A stretch of 13,969 bases of DNA from Myxococcota bacterium (GCA_018821745.1 JAHJLU010000236.1:1-13969); one strand, 5' to 3'. Numbered from the stretch's first letter, positions 7,214 to 13,968 are shown. Notes: generated by a model not told the origin, from the letters alone. Translations and numbers: made by a program.

Positions 7214-8416
7214 TCAGGCCTTGCTCGCTGCGGGTTTATTGAACCAGGGGGCGGTCTTTTTGCAGAAGGCCACCAGCATGAGCATGACGGGGACCTCGAT
7301 GAGTACTCCCACAACGGTGGCGAGGGCGGCCCCGGAAGAGAGCCCGAAGAGCATGACCGCCGTGGCGATGGCAACCTCGAAGTGGTTGGAGGCGCCGATG
7401 AGCGCGGCGGGGGCGGCGTCCTCGTAGGGAAGCTTCAGCAGCTTTGCCAGAACGTACCCCAGGGCAAAAATCACCACGGTCTGGATGAAGAGGGGAATGG
7501 AGATCCACAGGATGGTGAGCGGATTTTTTGCGATCACCTCCCCCTTGAAGGAGAAGAGGAGCACCAGGGTGACCAGCAGCGCCACGATCGTCACGGGTGT
7601 GAGGAGATGGAGGAACCGCTCCTTGAACCACTGCTCTCCCTTGAGCGCGATGATCCACCGCCGTGACAGATACCCAAGCACCAGGGGAAGCGCCACGTAA
7701 ACCCCCACGGAGAGCAGCAGCGCCTGCCAGGGGACCGGGAGGCGACCCACACCCAGGAGCAGACCCCCAAGAAGACCGTACAGGACAAGCATGGTGAGCG
7801 AGTTGATGGCCACCATCACCAGTGTCAGCCCGTCGTTCCCGCGGGCGAGATAGCCCCACACCAGCACCATGGCGGTGCAGGGGGCGATGCCCAGAAGGAT
7901 GGCGCCCGCAAAATAGGATCGCCACAGGGGGATCTGGAGCATCTTGATGCCGTCGTGGAGCACCACGGTTCCAGCCCCGTGGGTTGATCCCAGGGGAAGA
8001 TCAAGGCCCAGGGGCATCCGGACAAAGTCCACCGCGTCCACCCCTATGACACCGCGGAAGATGACTCCCAGAAAGAGCATGGCGATGAGATACATGGTGA
8101 AGGGCTTCACGCACCAGTTGATAAAGAGGGTCAAAAAGACGGGCTTCCCGCTTTTTCCCGCCTCGATGACTCTGGCGAAGTCGATCTTGACCATGATGGG
8201 GTACATCATGAAAAAGAGACAGACGGCGATGGGGATGGAGATCACCGGGGCGCCGTTGACCGAGAGGGACATGCCGTCGAGGGTGCGTGCAAAGGAGGGC
8301 AGGAGCTTGCCCAGGATGATGCCCCCCACGATGCACAGCCCCACCCACAGGGTCAGGTACTTCTCAAACACACTGGACATGGAACGAGTGGATTCACGCG
8401 TCTTTGTGGTCAACAC
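7214..8416 (-). CDS. acr3: Acr3-family arsenite efflux permease
   Basis: Exports arsenite from the cytoplasm through the inner membrane, driven by the proton gradient. The 400-residue sequence has about ten hydrophobic helices and the family hallmarks: FFMMYPIMVKIDF in the N-terminal half, the conserved cysteine in GIAPCTAMVLVW (Cys180) and the acidic residue in NHFEVAIATAV. The segment at about 124-166, between two helices and reading VDAVDFVRMP..., is some 40 residues I do not expect in a standard Acr3 of about 350-360 residues. The start is a GTG at 8416, or the adjacent TTG at 8413, set by GGGAGG just upstream; the later ATG (codon 13) has no ribosome site. The start lies 23 nt inside arsC, which suggests translational coupling. 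It is the last gene of the ars operon. Confidence 0.92.
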   Translation of the reverse strand: MLTTKTRESTRSMSSVFEKYLTLWVGLCIVGGIILGKLLPSFARTLDGMSLSVNGAPVISIPIAVCLFFMMYPIMVKIDFARVIEAGKSGKPVFLTLFINWCVKPFTMYLIAMLFLGVIFRGVIGVDAVDFVRMPLGLDLPLGSTHGAGTVVLHDGIKMLQIPLWRSYFAGAILLGIAPCTAMVLVWGYLARGNDGLTLVMVAINSLTMLVLYGLLGGLLLGVGRLPVPWQALLLSVGVYVALPLVLGYLSRRWIIALKGEQWFKERFLHLLTPVTIVALLVTLVLLFSFKGEVIAKNPLTILWISIPLFIQTVVIFALGYVLAKLLKLPYEDAAPAALIGASNHFEVAIATAVMLFGLSSGAALATVVGVLIEVPVMLMLVAFCKKTAPWFNKPAASKA

Positions 8417-8864
8417 ACACCTCCCTGAGGATCACGGGGAGGGTCGTCACATAGGCGGCGATCATGTCCCGGACCTCTCTGTAACAGTCACGTTGCTCAT
8501 CTTCGCTCCCGCCCCGCTCAGCTACCTCTCGGGCCAGAAGGGGGGGATCGGGGAAACTCTGGTGGATTACTGTTTTCGCACCGGGGAAGAAGGGGCACGC
8601 TTCCCGGGCGCTGTCACACACCGTAATGACCGCGTCGAACCGCAGGTGGAGGAACTCGTCCATCAGGGTTGAGCGGTGTGAGGAGATATCCACGCCCACC
8701 TCGGCCATGACACCCACGGCATGAGGATTGAGGCCATGGGTCTCAACGCCGGCGCTGAAGGCTTCGAGAAGTTCACCCCACTGTGCGTTGGCAAACCCCT
8801 CGGCCATCTGGCTGCGACAGGAGTTTCCCGTGCACAGAAATAGTACGCGGAGGCGAGTGTCCAT
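8394..8864 (-). CDS. arsC: Arsenate reductase, thioredoxin-coupled (LMW-PTPase fold)
   Basis: Reduces arsenate to arsenite in the cytoplasm for export by Acr3. The 156-residue sequence opens with the P-loop of the low-molecular-weight phosphatase fold, LCTGNSCRS, giving nucleophile Cys11 and Arg17 of the CX5R motif. The redox pair of the thioredoxin-dependent class is present as VCDSAREACPFFPG (Cys83 and Cys90), equivalent to Cys82 and Cys89 of the Bacillus/Staphylococcus enzyme. The general acid Asp is in PDPP (Asp106). All three catalytic cysteines are intact, so an active enzyme is expected. The ATG has GGAG about 8 nt upstream; the arsG stop lies one base before it and the end overlaps acr3. 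Confidence 0.95.
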   Translation of the reverse strand: MDTRLRVLFLCTGNSCRSQMAEGFANAQWGELLEAFSAGVETHGLNPHAVGVMAEVGVDISSHRSTLMDEFLHLRFDAVITVCDSAREACPFFPGAKTVIHQSFPDPPLLAREVAERGGSEDEQRDCYREVRDMIAAYVTTLPVILREVCVDHKDA

Positions 8865-8865
8865 T

Positions 8866-9549
8866 TTACAGACTCCACACGGTGACGCTGCTTAAATATA
8901 TACCAAGCAAAATCAGCACTGTTCCCGTCACATACCGGGCTTTCTTCTCGAAGCCCGTGATGGTCTTGAAGAGCCTGCCCAAGAGGGACCCTGAGCAGGC
9001 GGCCACCGTGGCAAACACCAGCACGGGCAGCGCCGTCCCCAGCCCGAACAGCAGCGCATAAATCAGGGACCCGGATTTTGTCATGGCCACGGGGAGAAAG
9101 GATCCGAAATAGATCGCCCCGCTCACAGGGCAAAAAGAAGCCGCGAAGACAAAGCCCAGTAAAAAGGCACCCAGAAAGGGGACCGCACCCAGCCGCTCCG
9201 TCAGACGCGCCATAGCCCCGCCCCTGCCCGTGGGAAGGGTGATGAGCTCCACCAGAAACATACCCGTGAGTATCAGCACGGGACCAACAATCATGGGAAA
9301 CCACTTCTGCAGAAAGTGGGCCACCACGGGCATGGAGGAGACACTCACCAGAAACAGGGCCGTGAGGAGCACATAGAACGCCATCCGCCCCAGCGCGTAG
9401 GAGATACCCGCCAGCAGCGTTGACCGGGGGCGGTTCATCCTGCGCCCGACGAAGCTCACGGCGGCGATATTGGTGGCCAGAGGACAGGGGCTGATGCTCA
9501 CCAGGATCCCCAGCCACAAAGAGGTAAAGGCCGCCCACCACACGCTCAT
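8866..9549 (-). CDS. arsG: ArsG-family permease (CcdA/DsbD-like), aromatic arsenical efflux
   Basis: Polytopic membrane protein of 227 residues, about six helices, related to the CcdA/DsbD transmembrane family. It keeps the two family cysteine motifs: SPCPLATN with Cys22 in helix 1 and SFCPVSGA with Cys140 in helix 4; a further Cys185 lies in a later helix. In the Shewanella arsEFG system ArsG is reported to export trivalent aromatic amino-arsenicals, and the immediate arsE-arsF-arsG order here is what identifies it. The ATG overlaps the arsF stop by 4 nt (ATGA), a classic coupling arrangement. On sequence alone it could be a generic thiol-disulfide electron carrier; context makes ArsG the better reading. 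Confidence 0.82.
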   Translation of the reverse strand: MSVWWAAFTSLWLGILVSISPCPLATNIAAVSFVGRRMNRPRSTLLAGISYALGRMAFYVLLTALFLVSVSSMPVVAHFLQKWFPMIVGPVLILTGMFLVELITLPTGRGGAMARLTERLGAVPFLGAFLLGFVFAASFCPVSGAIYFGSFLPVAMTKSGSLIYALLFGLGTALPVLVFATVAACSGSLLGRLFKTITGFEKKARYVTGTVLILLGIYLSSVTVWSL

Positions 9550-9992
9550 TTGGTCCGTCCAAGGAGGAAGGTGGAGACCTCGCTTTTGATGTAGTCCAGG
9601 AAGGCGTCTCCTTTTCTGACCCGGGAGAAGACGTCATCAATGCGCTTGTACACGGGCTTGCCGTCTTTTTTGTAGGCCAGCACCACCACACGGCCCCGAA
9701 GGGCAAAATCCTTCACGAAGTGTTCATTCACGGGCTCATCAAGGTTCACGCTCTGAAACTTCAGGGTGCCCGCCGCCAGCTCCCCGGCAAAGCCGCTGTC
9801 CAGTGCCTTGCGCACCTGTTTTTCAATAAGGTTGCAGGTGTAGCAGCGCTTGGTCCCGTGGAAGTAATAGACGACACGCTCCTGGTCCTTGAGCTCCAGT
9901 TTCCCCGAGGGAGCGGTCACTTTCTTGTACACAATAACGCCTGCGGTCGCCGCCACAAAGAGGAGGAGGAGTCCCGTCACTATTTTTTTCAT
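9546..9992 (-). CDS. arsF: ArsF-family protein, membrane-anchored thiol subunit of the nitrophenyl-arsenical reductase
   Basis: 148 residues with an N-terminal hydrophobic helix (about 5-22) that may be an uncleaved anchor or a signal sequence, then a thioredoxin-like domain with the motif YYFHGTKRCYTC (Cys50 and Cys53, CxxC). ArsF proteins are described as a subunit that, with ArsE, reduces the nitro group of aromatic arsenicals such as roxarsone before ArsG exports the product. No flavin-binding motif of classical nitroreductases is visible, so any reduction must work through the thiols or another partner. The gene starts 3 nt after the arsE stop and overlaps arsG by 4 nt. Family assignment rests on the HGTxRCxTC motif and the gene order. 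Confidence 0.8.
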   Translation of the reverse strand: MKKIVTGLLLLFVAATAGVIVYKKVTAPSGKLELKDQERVVYYFHGTKRCYTCNLIEKQVRKALDSGFAGELAAGTLKFQSVNLDEPVNEHFVKDFALRGRVVVLAYKKDGKPVYKRIDDVFSRVRKGDAFLDYIKSEVSTFLLGRTK

Positions 9993-9995
9993 GGC

Positions 9996-10241
9996 TCACA
10001 CCCCCTGCTTCTTGAGCAGCTCGGTTATCTCTGAGACCGAGAGCAGCTTGCCCGCGCTCAGCACCTTGCCGTCCAGGGCGAGGCCTGGCGTCTGCATGAT
10101 GCCAAAGGAGATTATCTCATTGATGTCTTCGACCTTGACGACCTCCAGCGCCGCTCCGAAGCCTGCGGCTGCCTCGGTGGCATGCTCCGTGAGCTTTTTG
10201 CACTTGGGACATCCTGTTCCGAGAACCTGTAATTTTTTCAT
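9996..10241 (-). CDS. arsE: ArsE-like small thioredoxin-family redox protein
   Basis: 81 residues, cytoplasmic, with no signal peptide. It has the glutaredoxin-like fold pattern of the MTH895/TM0996 group: beta strand, then GTGCPKCKKL with Cys11 and Cys14, and the cis-proline loop MQTPGLALDG (Pro52). Proteins of this group are often named redox-active disulfide protein 2 or thioredoxin-family protein. Beside arsF and arsG it corresponds to ArsE. It may supply electrons to ArsF or ArsG, or possibly to ArsC, which needs a thioredoxin. AAGGAT lies 6 nt before the ATG, and the permease stop is 26 nt upstream. Confidence 0.85.
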   Translation of the reverse strand: MKKLQVLGTGCPKCKKLTEHATEAAAGFGAALEVVKVEDINEIISFGIMQTPGLALDGKVLSAGKLLSVSEITELLKKQGV

Positions 10242-10267
10242 ATCATATCCTTTCTTTCACTCCACCC

Positions 10268-11563
10268 TCAGTGGGGGAGCATACTGTATCCGTAACCGGC
10301 CATGGTGGAGAGCATCACCACCAGGACCACAAACACCACGGTCTTCTTCGTCCCCATAATGGAGCGGATGACCAGCATATTGGGGAGAGAGAGCGCGGGA
10401 CCCGCCAGAAGAAGCGCCAGCGCAGGACCTTCCCCCATCCCTTTGTCCATGAGCCCCTGAATAATGGGCACCTCTGTCAGGGTCGCAAAATACATGAAGG
10501 CGCCGGCCAGAGAGGCCAAAAAGGTGGAACCAATCCCGTTGCCACCGAGGGCGCTCTCCACGTATCGGGCGGGAATAATCCCCTCATGACCGGGAGTTCC
10601 CAGCAAGAACCCGGCCACCGCGACACCGGCGAAGAGCAGGGGCATAATCTGGATCGCATAGCCGGTGGTGGATTCCAGCCACTCCCGGGGCTTCCCCCGG
10701 TTGACAAACAGCACCACGCTGAGGGCCAGAATTCCCACCAGAAACACGATATTGGGCGTGGCGCCGGGGATCAGCAGCGCGGCACCGGTCACCAGGCCAC
10801 CCAGGGCGAACTGCCACAGGGGGATGGCCATGATCCGGGAAAGAATCCCCATCATGACCAGCGCGCTCGCCCCCGTGAGGTACCATTTCACGGAGTAGAC
10901 GGCCGCAAAAAACCCGCTGGATTCAGTGCCGGGGCGGGCCCAGTTGGCGAAGACCAGCACCAGCATCATGGAGAAGACCAGAACGGCGCTGGCGAGCAGA
11001 CCCAGGGAGTCGTCGTCTCCCACCTGTTGCGCCTTAATGGTCGGTGCCTTCTCCTCTTTAAAAAAGAAGGCCATGGCGAGGCCGATTATCACACTGAAGA
11101 GGACAGCCCCCACACCCCGGGCGATGCCCATGCGGGCGCCCAGAATCTTTGCGGTCAAAATGATCGCCAGCACGTTGATGGCGGGGCCACTGTACAAAAA
11201 GGCTGTGGCCGGACCGATCCCCGCGCCCATCTTGTAAATCCCGGCGAAGAGGGGCAGGACCGTGCAGCTGCACACGGCGAGGATGCTCCCACTGACGCTC
11301 GCCACGCCATAGGCCACCACCTTCTTTGCCCCGGCCCCCAGGTACTTCATGACGCTGCCCTGGGATAAAAAGATGCCAATGGCGCCGGCGATGAAAAACG
11401 CCGTGAGGAGGCACAGGATCACATGCTCCCGTGCATACCAGCGCAGAAGCCGCAGGGACTCAAAGACAGCCCCCAGGAAGCGGGGACTCTCAAGGGGGAG
11501 CGTATAGAGCGCCGCAAAGACCGCGAAGATGCCAACGAGCCAGCCCAGTTCACGTTTTCCCAT
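10268..11563 (-). CDS. ArsP-type (DUF318/ArsP_1) permease, putative organoarsenical or metal efflux
   Basis: 431-residue membrane protein with about ten helices in two halves and a hydrophilic central loop near 170-190. The DUF318/ArsP_1 signature is clear: VCSCTVLPLFAGIYKMGAG (Cys98 and Cys100) followed by a SGPAINVLA helix, with the second-half counterpart FMYFATLTEVPIIQGL. Characterised ArsP of Campylobacter exports trivalent methyl- and aromatic arsenicals and relies on conserved cysteines; other members of the broader family handle copper or zinc. The length exceeds the roughly 315 residues of Campylobacter ArsP, so the substrate cannot be fixed by sequence. Position directly after arsR (4-nt gap) and before arsEFG strongly suggests an arsenic role. 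AAGGTGA sits about 9 nt before the ATG. Confidence 0.85.
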   Translation of the reverse strand: MGKRELGWLVGIFAVFAALYTLPLESPRFLGAVFESLRLLRWYAREHVILCLLTAFFIAGAIGIFLSQGSVMKYLGAGAKKVVAYGVASVSGSILAVCSCTVLPLFAGIYKMGAGIGPATAFLYSGPAINVLAIILTAKILGARMGIARGVGAVLFSVIIGLAMAFFFKEEKAPTIKAQQVGDDDSLGLLASAVLVFSMMLVLVFANWARPGTESSGFFAAVYSVKWYLTGASALVMMGILSRIMAIPLWQFALGGLVTGAALLIPGATPNIVFLVGILALSVVLFVNRGKPREWLESTTGYAIQIMPLLFAGVAVAGFLLGTPGHEGIIPARYVESALGGNGIGSTFLASLAGAFMYFATLTEVPIIQGLMDKGMGEGPALALLLAGPALSLPNMLVIRSIMGTKKTVVFVVLVVMLSTMAGYGYSMLPH

Positions 11564-11567
11564 GGGG

Positions 11568-11915
11568 TTACTTCACCTTCCCGCAGGCAGTGCAGGCGTC
11601 GGAGTCCGGCTCGGATGTCTCTGCTGAGAGGCTGCGGACGCACTCGATAAAGGAGAGGACACAGGGCGTACGCAGGGAATAATAGATGCAGTTTCCCTCC
11701 CGGCGCGAGGCGAGAATCCCGCTCTGCCTGAGCACGGAGAGGTGGCGGGAGATGGTGGAGATGTCGGAGCCGATGGCGGCGGTGATCTCCTGGACACAGA
11801 ACTCTTTTTCAGCCAGCATCTGGACAACGCCCAGGCGGGCGGGATGTGCCAGGGCTTTAAAAACGGTGGCGGGATATTCATTGTCGGTGAGTGAGATGGG
11901 CATGGGGGACCTCAT
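11568..11915 (-). CDS. arsR: ArsR/SmtB-family arsenic-responsive repressor
   Basis: 115-residue winged-helix repressor expected to release the operator upstream when it binds trivalent arsenic. The fold signature runs FKALAHPARLGVVQML, then EFCVQEI, and the recognition helix region DISTISRHLSVLRQSGIL (about 51-68) and wing REGNCIYYSL. Cys40 replaces only part of the ELCVCDL double-cysteine motif of E. coli-type ArsR; other cysteines are at 76, 85 and 92, with a C-terminal ACTAC pair at 108 and 111. The sensor site is therefore built differently from the classical one, and which three cysteines bind arsenic is open. The start at 11915 has AAGGA 6 nt upstream, better than the ATG at codon 5. 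First gene of the operon. Confidence 0.92.
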   Translation of the reverse strand: MRSPMPISLTDNEYPATVFKALAHPARLGVVQMLAEKEFCVQEITAAIGSDISTISRHLSVLRQSGILASRREGNCIYYSLRTPCVLSFIECVRSLSAETSEPDSDACTACGKVK

Positions 11916-11941
11916 GGTGATTCCTTGACGGAATGTTCACG

Positions 11942-11982
11942 AGGTTTACCCTATTTGGCTATTTTGTCAAGTAGCCAAATAG
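11942..11982 (-). promoter_or_regulatory. ars operon operator-promoter: perfect 11-bp inverted repeat around a consensus -35 box
   Basis: CTATTTGGCTA (11951-11961) and TAGCCAAATAG (11972-11982) are exact reverse complements separated by 10 nt. Within the spacer, on the minus strand, lies a perfect TTGACA (11965-11970). A -10 box would fall at about 11943-11948 (TAAACC, 16-nt spacing, only 3 of 6), which suggests a weak -10 or a need for precise measurement. An ArsR dimer on the repeat would cover the -35 element and block RNA polymerase. The repeat lies 35-67 nt upstream of the arsR start codon. Symmetry is certain; ArsR binding is inferred. Confidence 0.8.
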
Positions 11983-12029
11983 ATTATCCTGCCGGGCAGA
12001 GGGTAGACCCTGCAACTAACTGTTATCAA

Positions 12030-13352
12030 CTAAAAATAGGAGCGCATTCCCTCTTCAATAAACTCCTGCTGCCAGACGGAAAAGAGGGTAGCATCCTCGG
12101 GGATATGATGCCCCATGTCCAGCATCATGGCCAAAAACTCCCCGAGCAGCTCCCGCTCGATGACCAGAGGCTCCATGGTCATCCCCTCCTTGATCCGGTA
12201 CCGCTGCAGATCAATGAGGTAGGGGGTCTCATCGCCCTGCAGCTCCATGTTTTCAATGACTCTCCCCCGATAGGTGAGAATAAGCCGATCGGGCAGGCTC
12301 AGCAGGCTCTCCAGCTCCTTTTGAAGGATCGCTGTCTGCACCCCGTCCGTCTCCGCCATCATGGTGAGGAGAAATCCATTCTGGGTGATAACCTCCCCCG
12401 CGTAGGCCAGTTGGGTGGCCATCTTCCGGCGAAAGCCCGCCTTCTGGAAGCGGTTTTTGTACTGAAAGTTACAGTAGTTCACCCCGATGGGCAGCTTCTC
12501 CCTGATTACAAACTCCATGATCTCATAGGCGGCCAGCTCGGACTCCAGCACCGTGGGCTGCTCCCCGTGGAGGTAGGTGTAGTTTCTGGCGAGCAGCTTT
12601 GGAGCGTTGTATGCCGTGAGCCTGAGCTGGTGCAGATTCAGGTTGGTCACCCCGTTGGAACACAGGGTGGGCAAAATCGCTTTGAGCGTGGGCACATCCT
12701 CGGGGACTGCGGGAATCTCCACGGTCACGTGTTCGATCCACCGGGAGGCCTCCTTGCACACCTCGGGCTTGTAGTTGACAGCCCCCAGATCAAACCGGAT
12801 CTCGTTGAGCCCCGCCCGGGCCAATGATCGGAATTTCTCCTGGTCCGCCAGAATACCGTTGGTGTAAAGCCACATGTAGAGCGCGGGATCGCAGTCCCTC
12901 CGCAGGGCCTCAATATAGGCAAGGGTCCGCTCCATCACCATAAGGGGCTCACCACCGCTCAGGGCCACACCGGAGAACCCGAAGCGGTTGATATACCGGG
13001 CGTAGTCCCCGGGGTCAGAGAAAATCAGCCGCTGGGTCTGGGGAAGCTCCTCCAGATCCTGCCGGGCAGGGCAGTAAAAGCAATGGGCATTGCAGATACC
13101 TGTCACAAAGAGACAGGACCACTCCCCCGCGCCACACAGCTCGCAGCCCCGGGAGAGCGAATTAACCCAGGGCTTGGTGTTCTTGAAGGCCCAGTTCATG
13201 CCCGATCCCGTCCGGGAAATAAAAGCATCACGCTTTTCTTCGTATTCAAGGGCTAAATAGGGGTTGACCCAGTTCACCGCCGATTGGTATTTACCATGTT
13301 CAACCGCCGCCCTGTTGGATATCTCATTGAGGAAATGTAAATAGGTTTTCAT
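12030..13352 (-). CDS. Radical SAM family protein of unknown substrate
   Basis: 440 residues. The radical SAM core is shown by CNAHCFYC (Cys87, Cys91, Cys94, the CxxxCxxC that binds the 4Fe-4S cluster and S-adenosylmethionine), the GGEP motif (about 133-136) and LYTNG and DLGAVNY strands of the barrel. Ahead of it lie Cys70, Cys73 and Cys80 in GCELCGAGEWSC, a set that could hold a second cluster or zinc. The C-terminal part (about 300-440) has no motif I recognise; it is not a clear SPASM domain because no dense cysteine group is present there. The ATG at 13352 lacks a good ribosome site. The gene ends 114 nt before arsR on the same strand, with the ars operator in between. It is not ArsS-like (arsenosugar) or ArsL-like by motif, so a link to arsenic is unproven. 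Confidence 0.8.
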   Translation of the reverse strand: MKTYLHFLNEISNRAAVEHGKYQSAVNWVNPYLALEYEEKRDAFISRTGSGMNWAFKNTKPWVNSLSRGCELCGAGEWSCLFVTGICNAHCFYCPARQDLEELPQTQRLIFSDPGDYARYINRFGFSGVALSGGEPLMVMERTLAYIEALRRDCDPALYMWLYTNGILADQEKFRSLARAGLNEIRFDLGAVNYKPEVCKEASRWIEHVTVEIPAVPEDVPTLKAILPTLCSNGVTNLNLHQLRLTAYNAPKLLARNYTYLHGEQPTVLESELAAYEIMEFVIREKLPIGVNYCNFQYKNRFQKAGFRRKMATQLAYAGEVITQNGFLLTMMAETDGVQTAILQKELESLLSLPDRLILTYRGRVIENMELQGDETPYLIDLQRYRIKEGMTMEPLVIERELLGEFLAMMLDMGHHIPEDATLFSVWQQEFIEEGMRSYF

Positions 13353-13430
13353 GCCAGAATTGCAGGCACTCCGAACTGCACCCGCAACAGTACATGAACC
13401 GCCACCCCTGTAAATAGTTTTTTCCTAGTA

Positions 13431-13453
13431 TTTTAAAAGAGTTAAGAAACTCT
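13431..13453 (-). terminator. Weak candidate terminator after the 13501 gene
   Basis: On the minus strand AGAGTT-TCTT-AACTCT forms a 6-bp perfect stem with a 4-nt loop, followed at once by TTTTAAAAT. It lies about 47 nt beyond the stop of the hypothetical gene. The stem is short and AT-rich, so this is tentative; the same AT-rich block could instead be promoter DNA for the radical SAM gene. Confidence 0.35.
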
Positions 13454-13500
13454 CAATTCCAAATGATCAAAAAACGCGGATCACCAATCCCTTGAGATGC

Positions 13501-13968
13501 TTACCGGGTATTTACTGCAATCGAAGTGCAGATCTTCTCCAGCCTGCCGGCTGCGGTCTCGAACTGACTGATGCCACCTGATTTTATCAGTGACGCCCGG
13601 CATTCAAGGATGTGTCCCCGCTCATTCAGATAATATTTCACATACAGGAGACCTTTTTTCCGCGTGTGATACACCACCAGATATCCTCTGGTGCCCTTGC
13701 TCTCCTGTTTTTTGACCACCATCTTTTTTCCGATACGGGACCGGCTCAGCGCCTTAGCCAGTGAGGGAACCTCCCCCCTGGTCAGGAGAAGCACAATACG
13801 GGGAGTTGACACAACCTTTTTGGAGGGATCAACGAACGCAACATGGCCCGGTCCGGCGCGTCGCTTTTCCTGGGCAAAGCCGTCGGGTATGTCCATGGAA
13901 AGGTCCAGGGTCAGTTCACCGAGCTTCAGTGTAACCTTCTCTTTTTTCAATGTTTTGGTGGACCAGTT
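13501..13968 (-). CDS. Hypothetical protein, 5' end probably beyond the window
   Basis: The frame is open from the window edge to the stop at 13501, about 156 codons. The only start near the beginning is a TTG at 13950 without a ribosome site, and no stop precedes it, so the true start is likely outside. The protein is mixed alpha/beta, with an early DIPDGF segment, a strand RIVLLLTRGE, a very basic middle (GKKMVVKKQE and nearby Arg/Lys), YVKYYLNERGHILECRASL, and a C-terminal helix ending in CTSIAVN. The pattern of paired strands followed by a final helix recalls small DcrB/DUF1795-like domains, but this resemblance is weak and I make no functional call. It shares strand with the radical SAM gene, 148 nt away. 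Confidence 0.6.
   Translation of the reverse strand, partial: NWSTKTLKKEKVTLKLGELTLDLSMDIPDGFAQEKRRAGPGHVAFVDPSKKVVSTPRIVLLLTRGEVPSLAKALSRSRIGKKMVVKKQESKGTRGYLVVYHTRKKGLLYVKYYLNERGHILECRASLIKSGGISQFETAAGRLEKICTSIAVNTR

Noticed and set aside
10271..11368. Long plus-strand open frame (365 codons) opposite the permease gene
   Set aside because: It is the antisense shadow of a GC-rich membrane-protein gene; its peptide is rich in His, Gly, Gln and Asp with no domain, and it has no ribosome site.
11989..12012. Hairpins (CTGCC-G-GGCAG and GCAGAGG...CCCTGC) as a terminator of the radical SAM gene
   Set aside because: Short or bulged stems and no T-run; may be chance.
11925..12827. Plus-strand open frame of 300 codons opposite the radical SAM gene, crossing the ars operator
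   Set aside because: The opposite strand has clear radical SAM motifs; this frame has no recognisable domain and would run through the regulatory dyad.
12030..13352. Reading the radical SAM gene as ArsS or ArsL
   Set aside because: Its cluster motif context (CNAHCFYCP) and upstream cysteines do not match what I know of those families, and it is separated from the operon by the ars operator.
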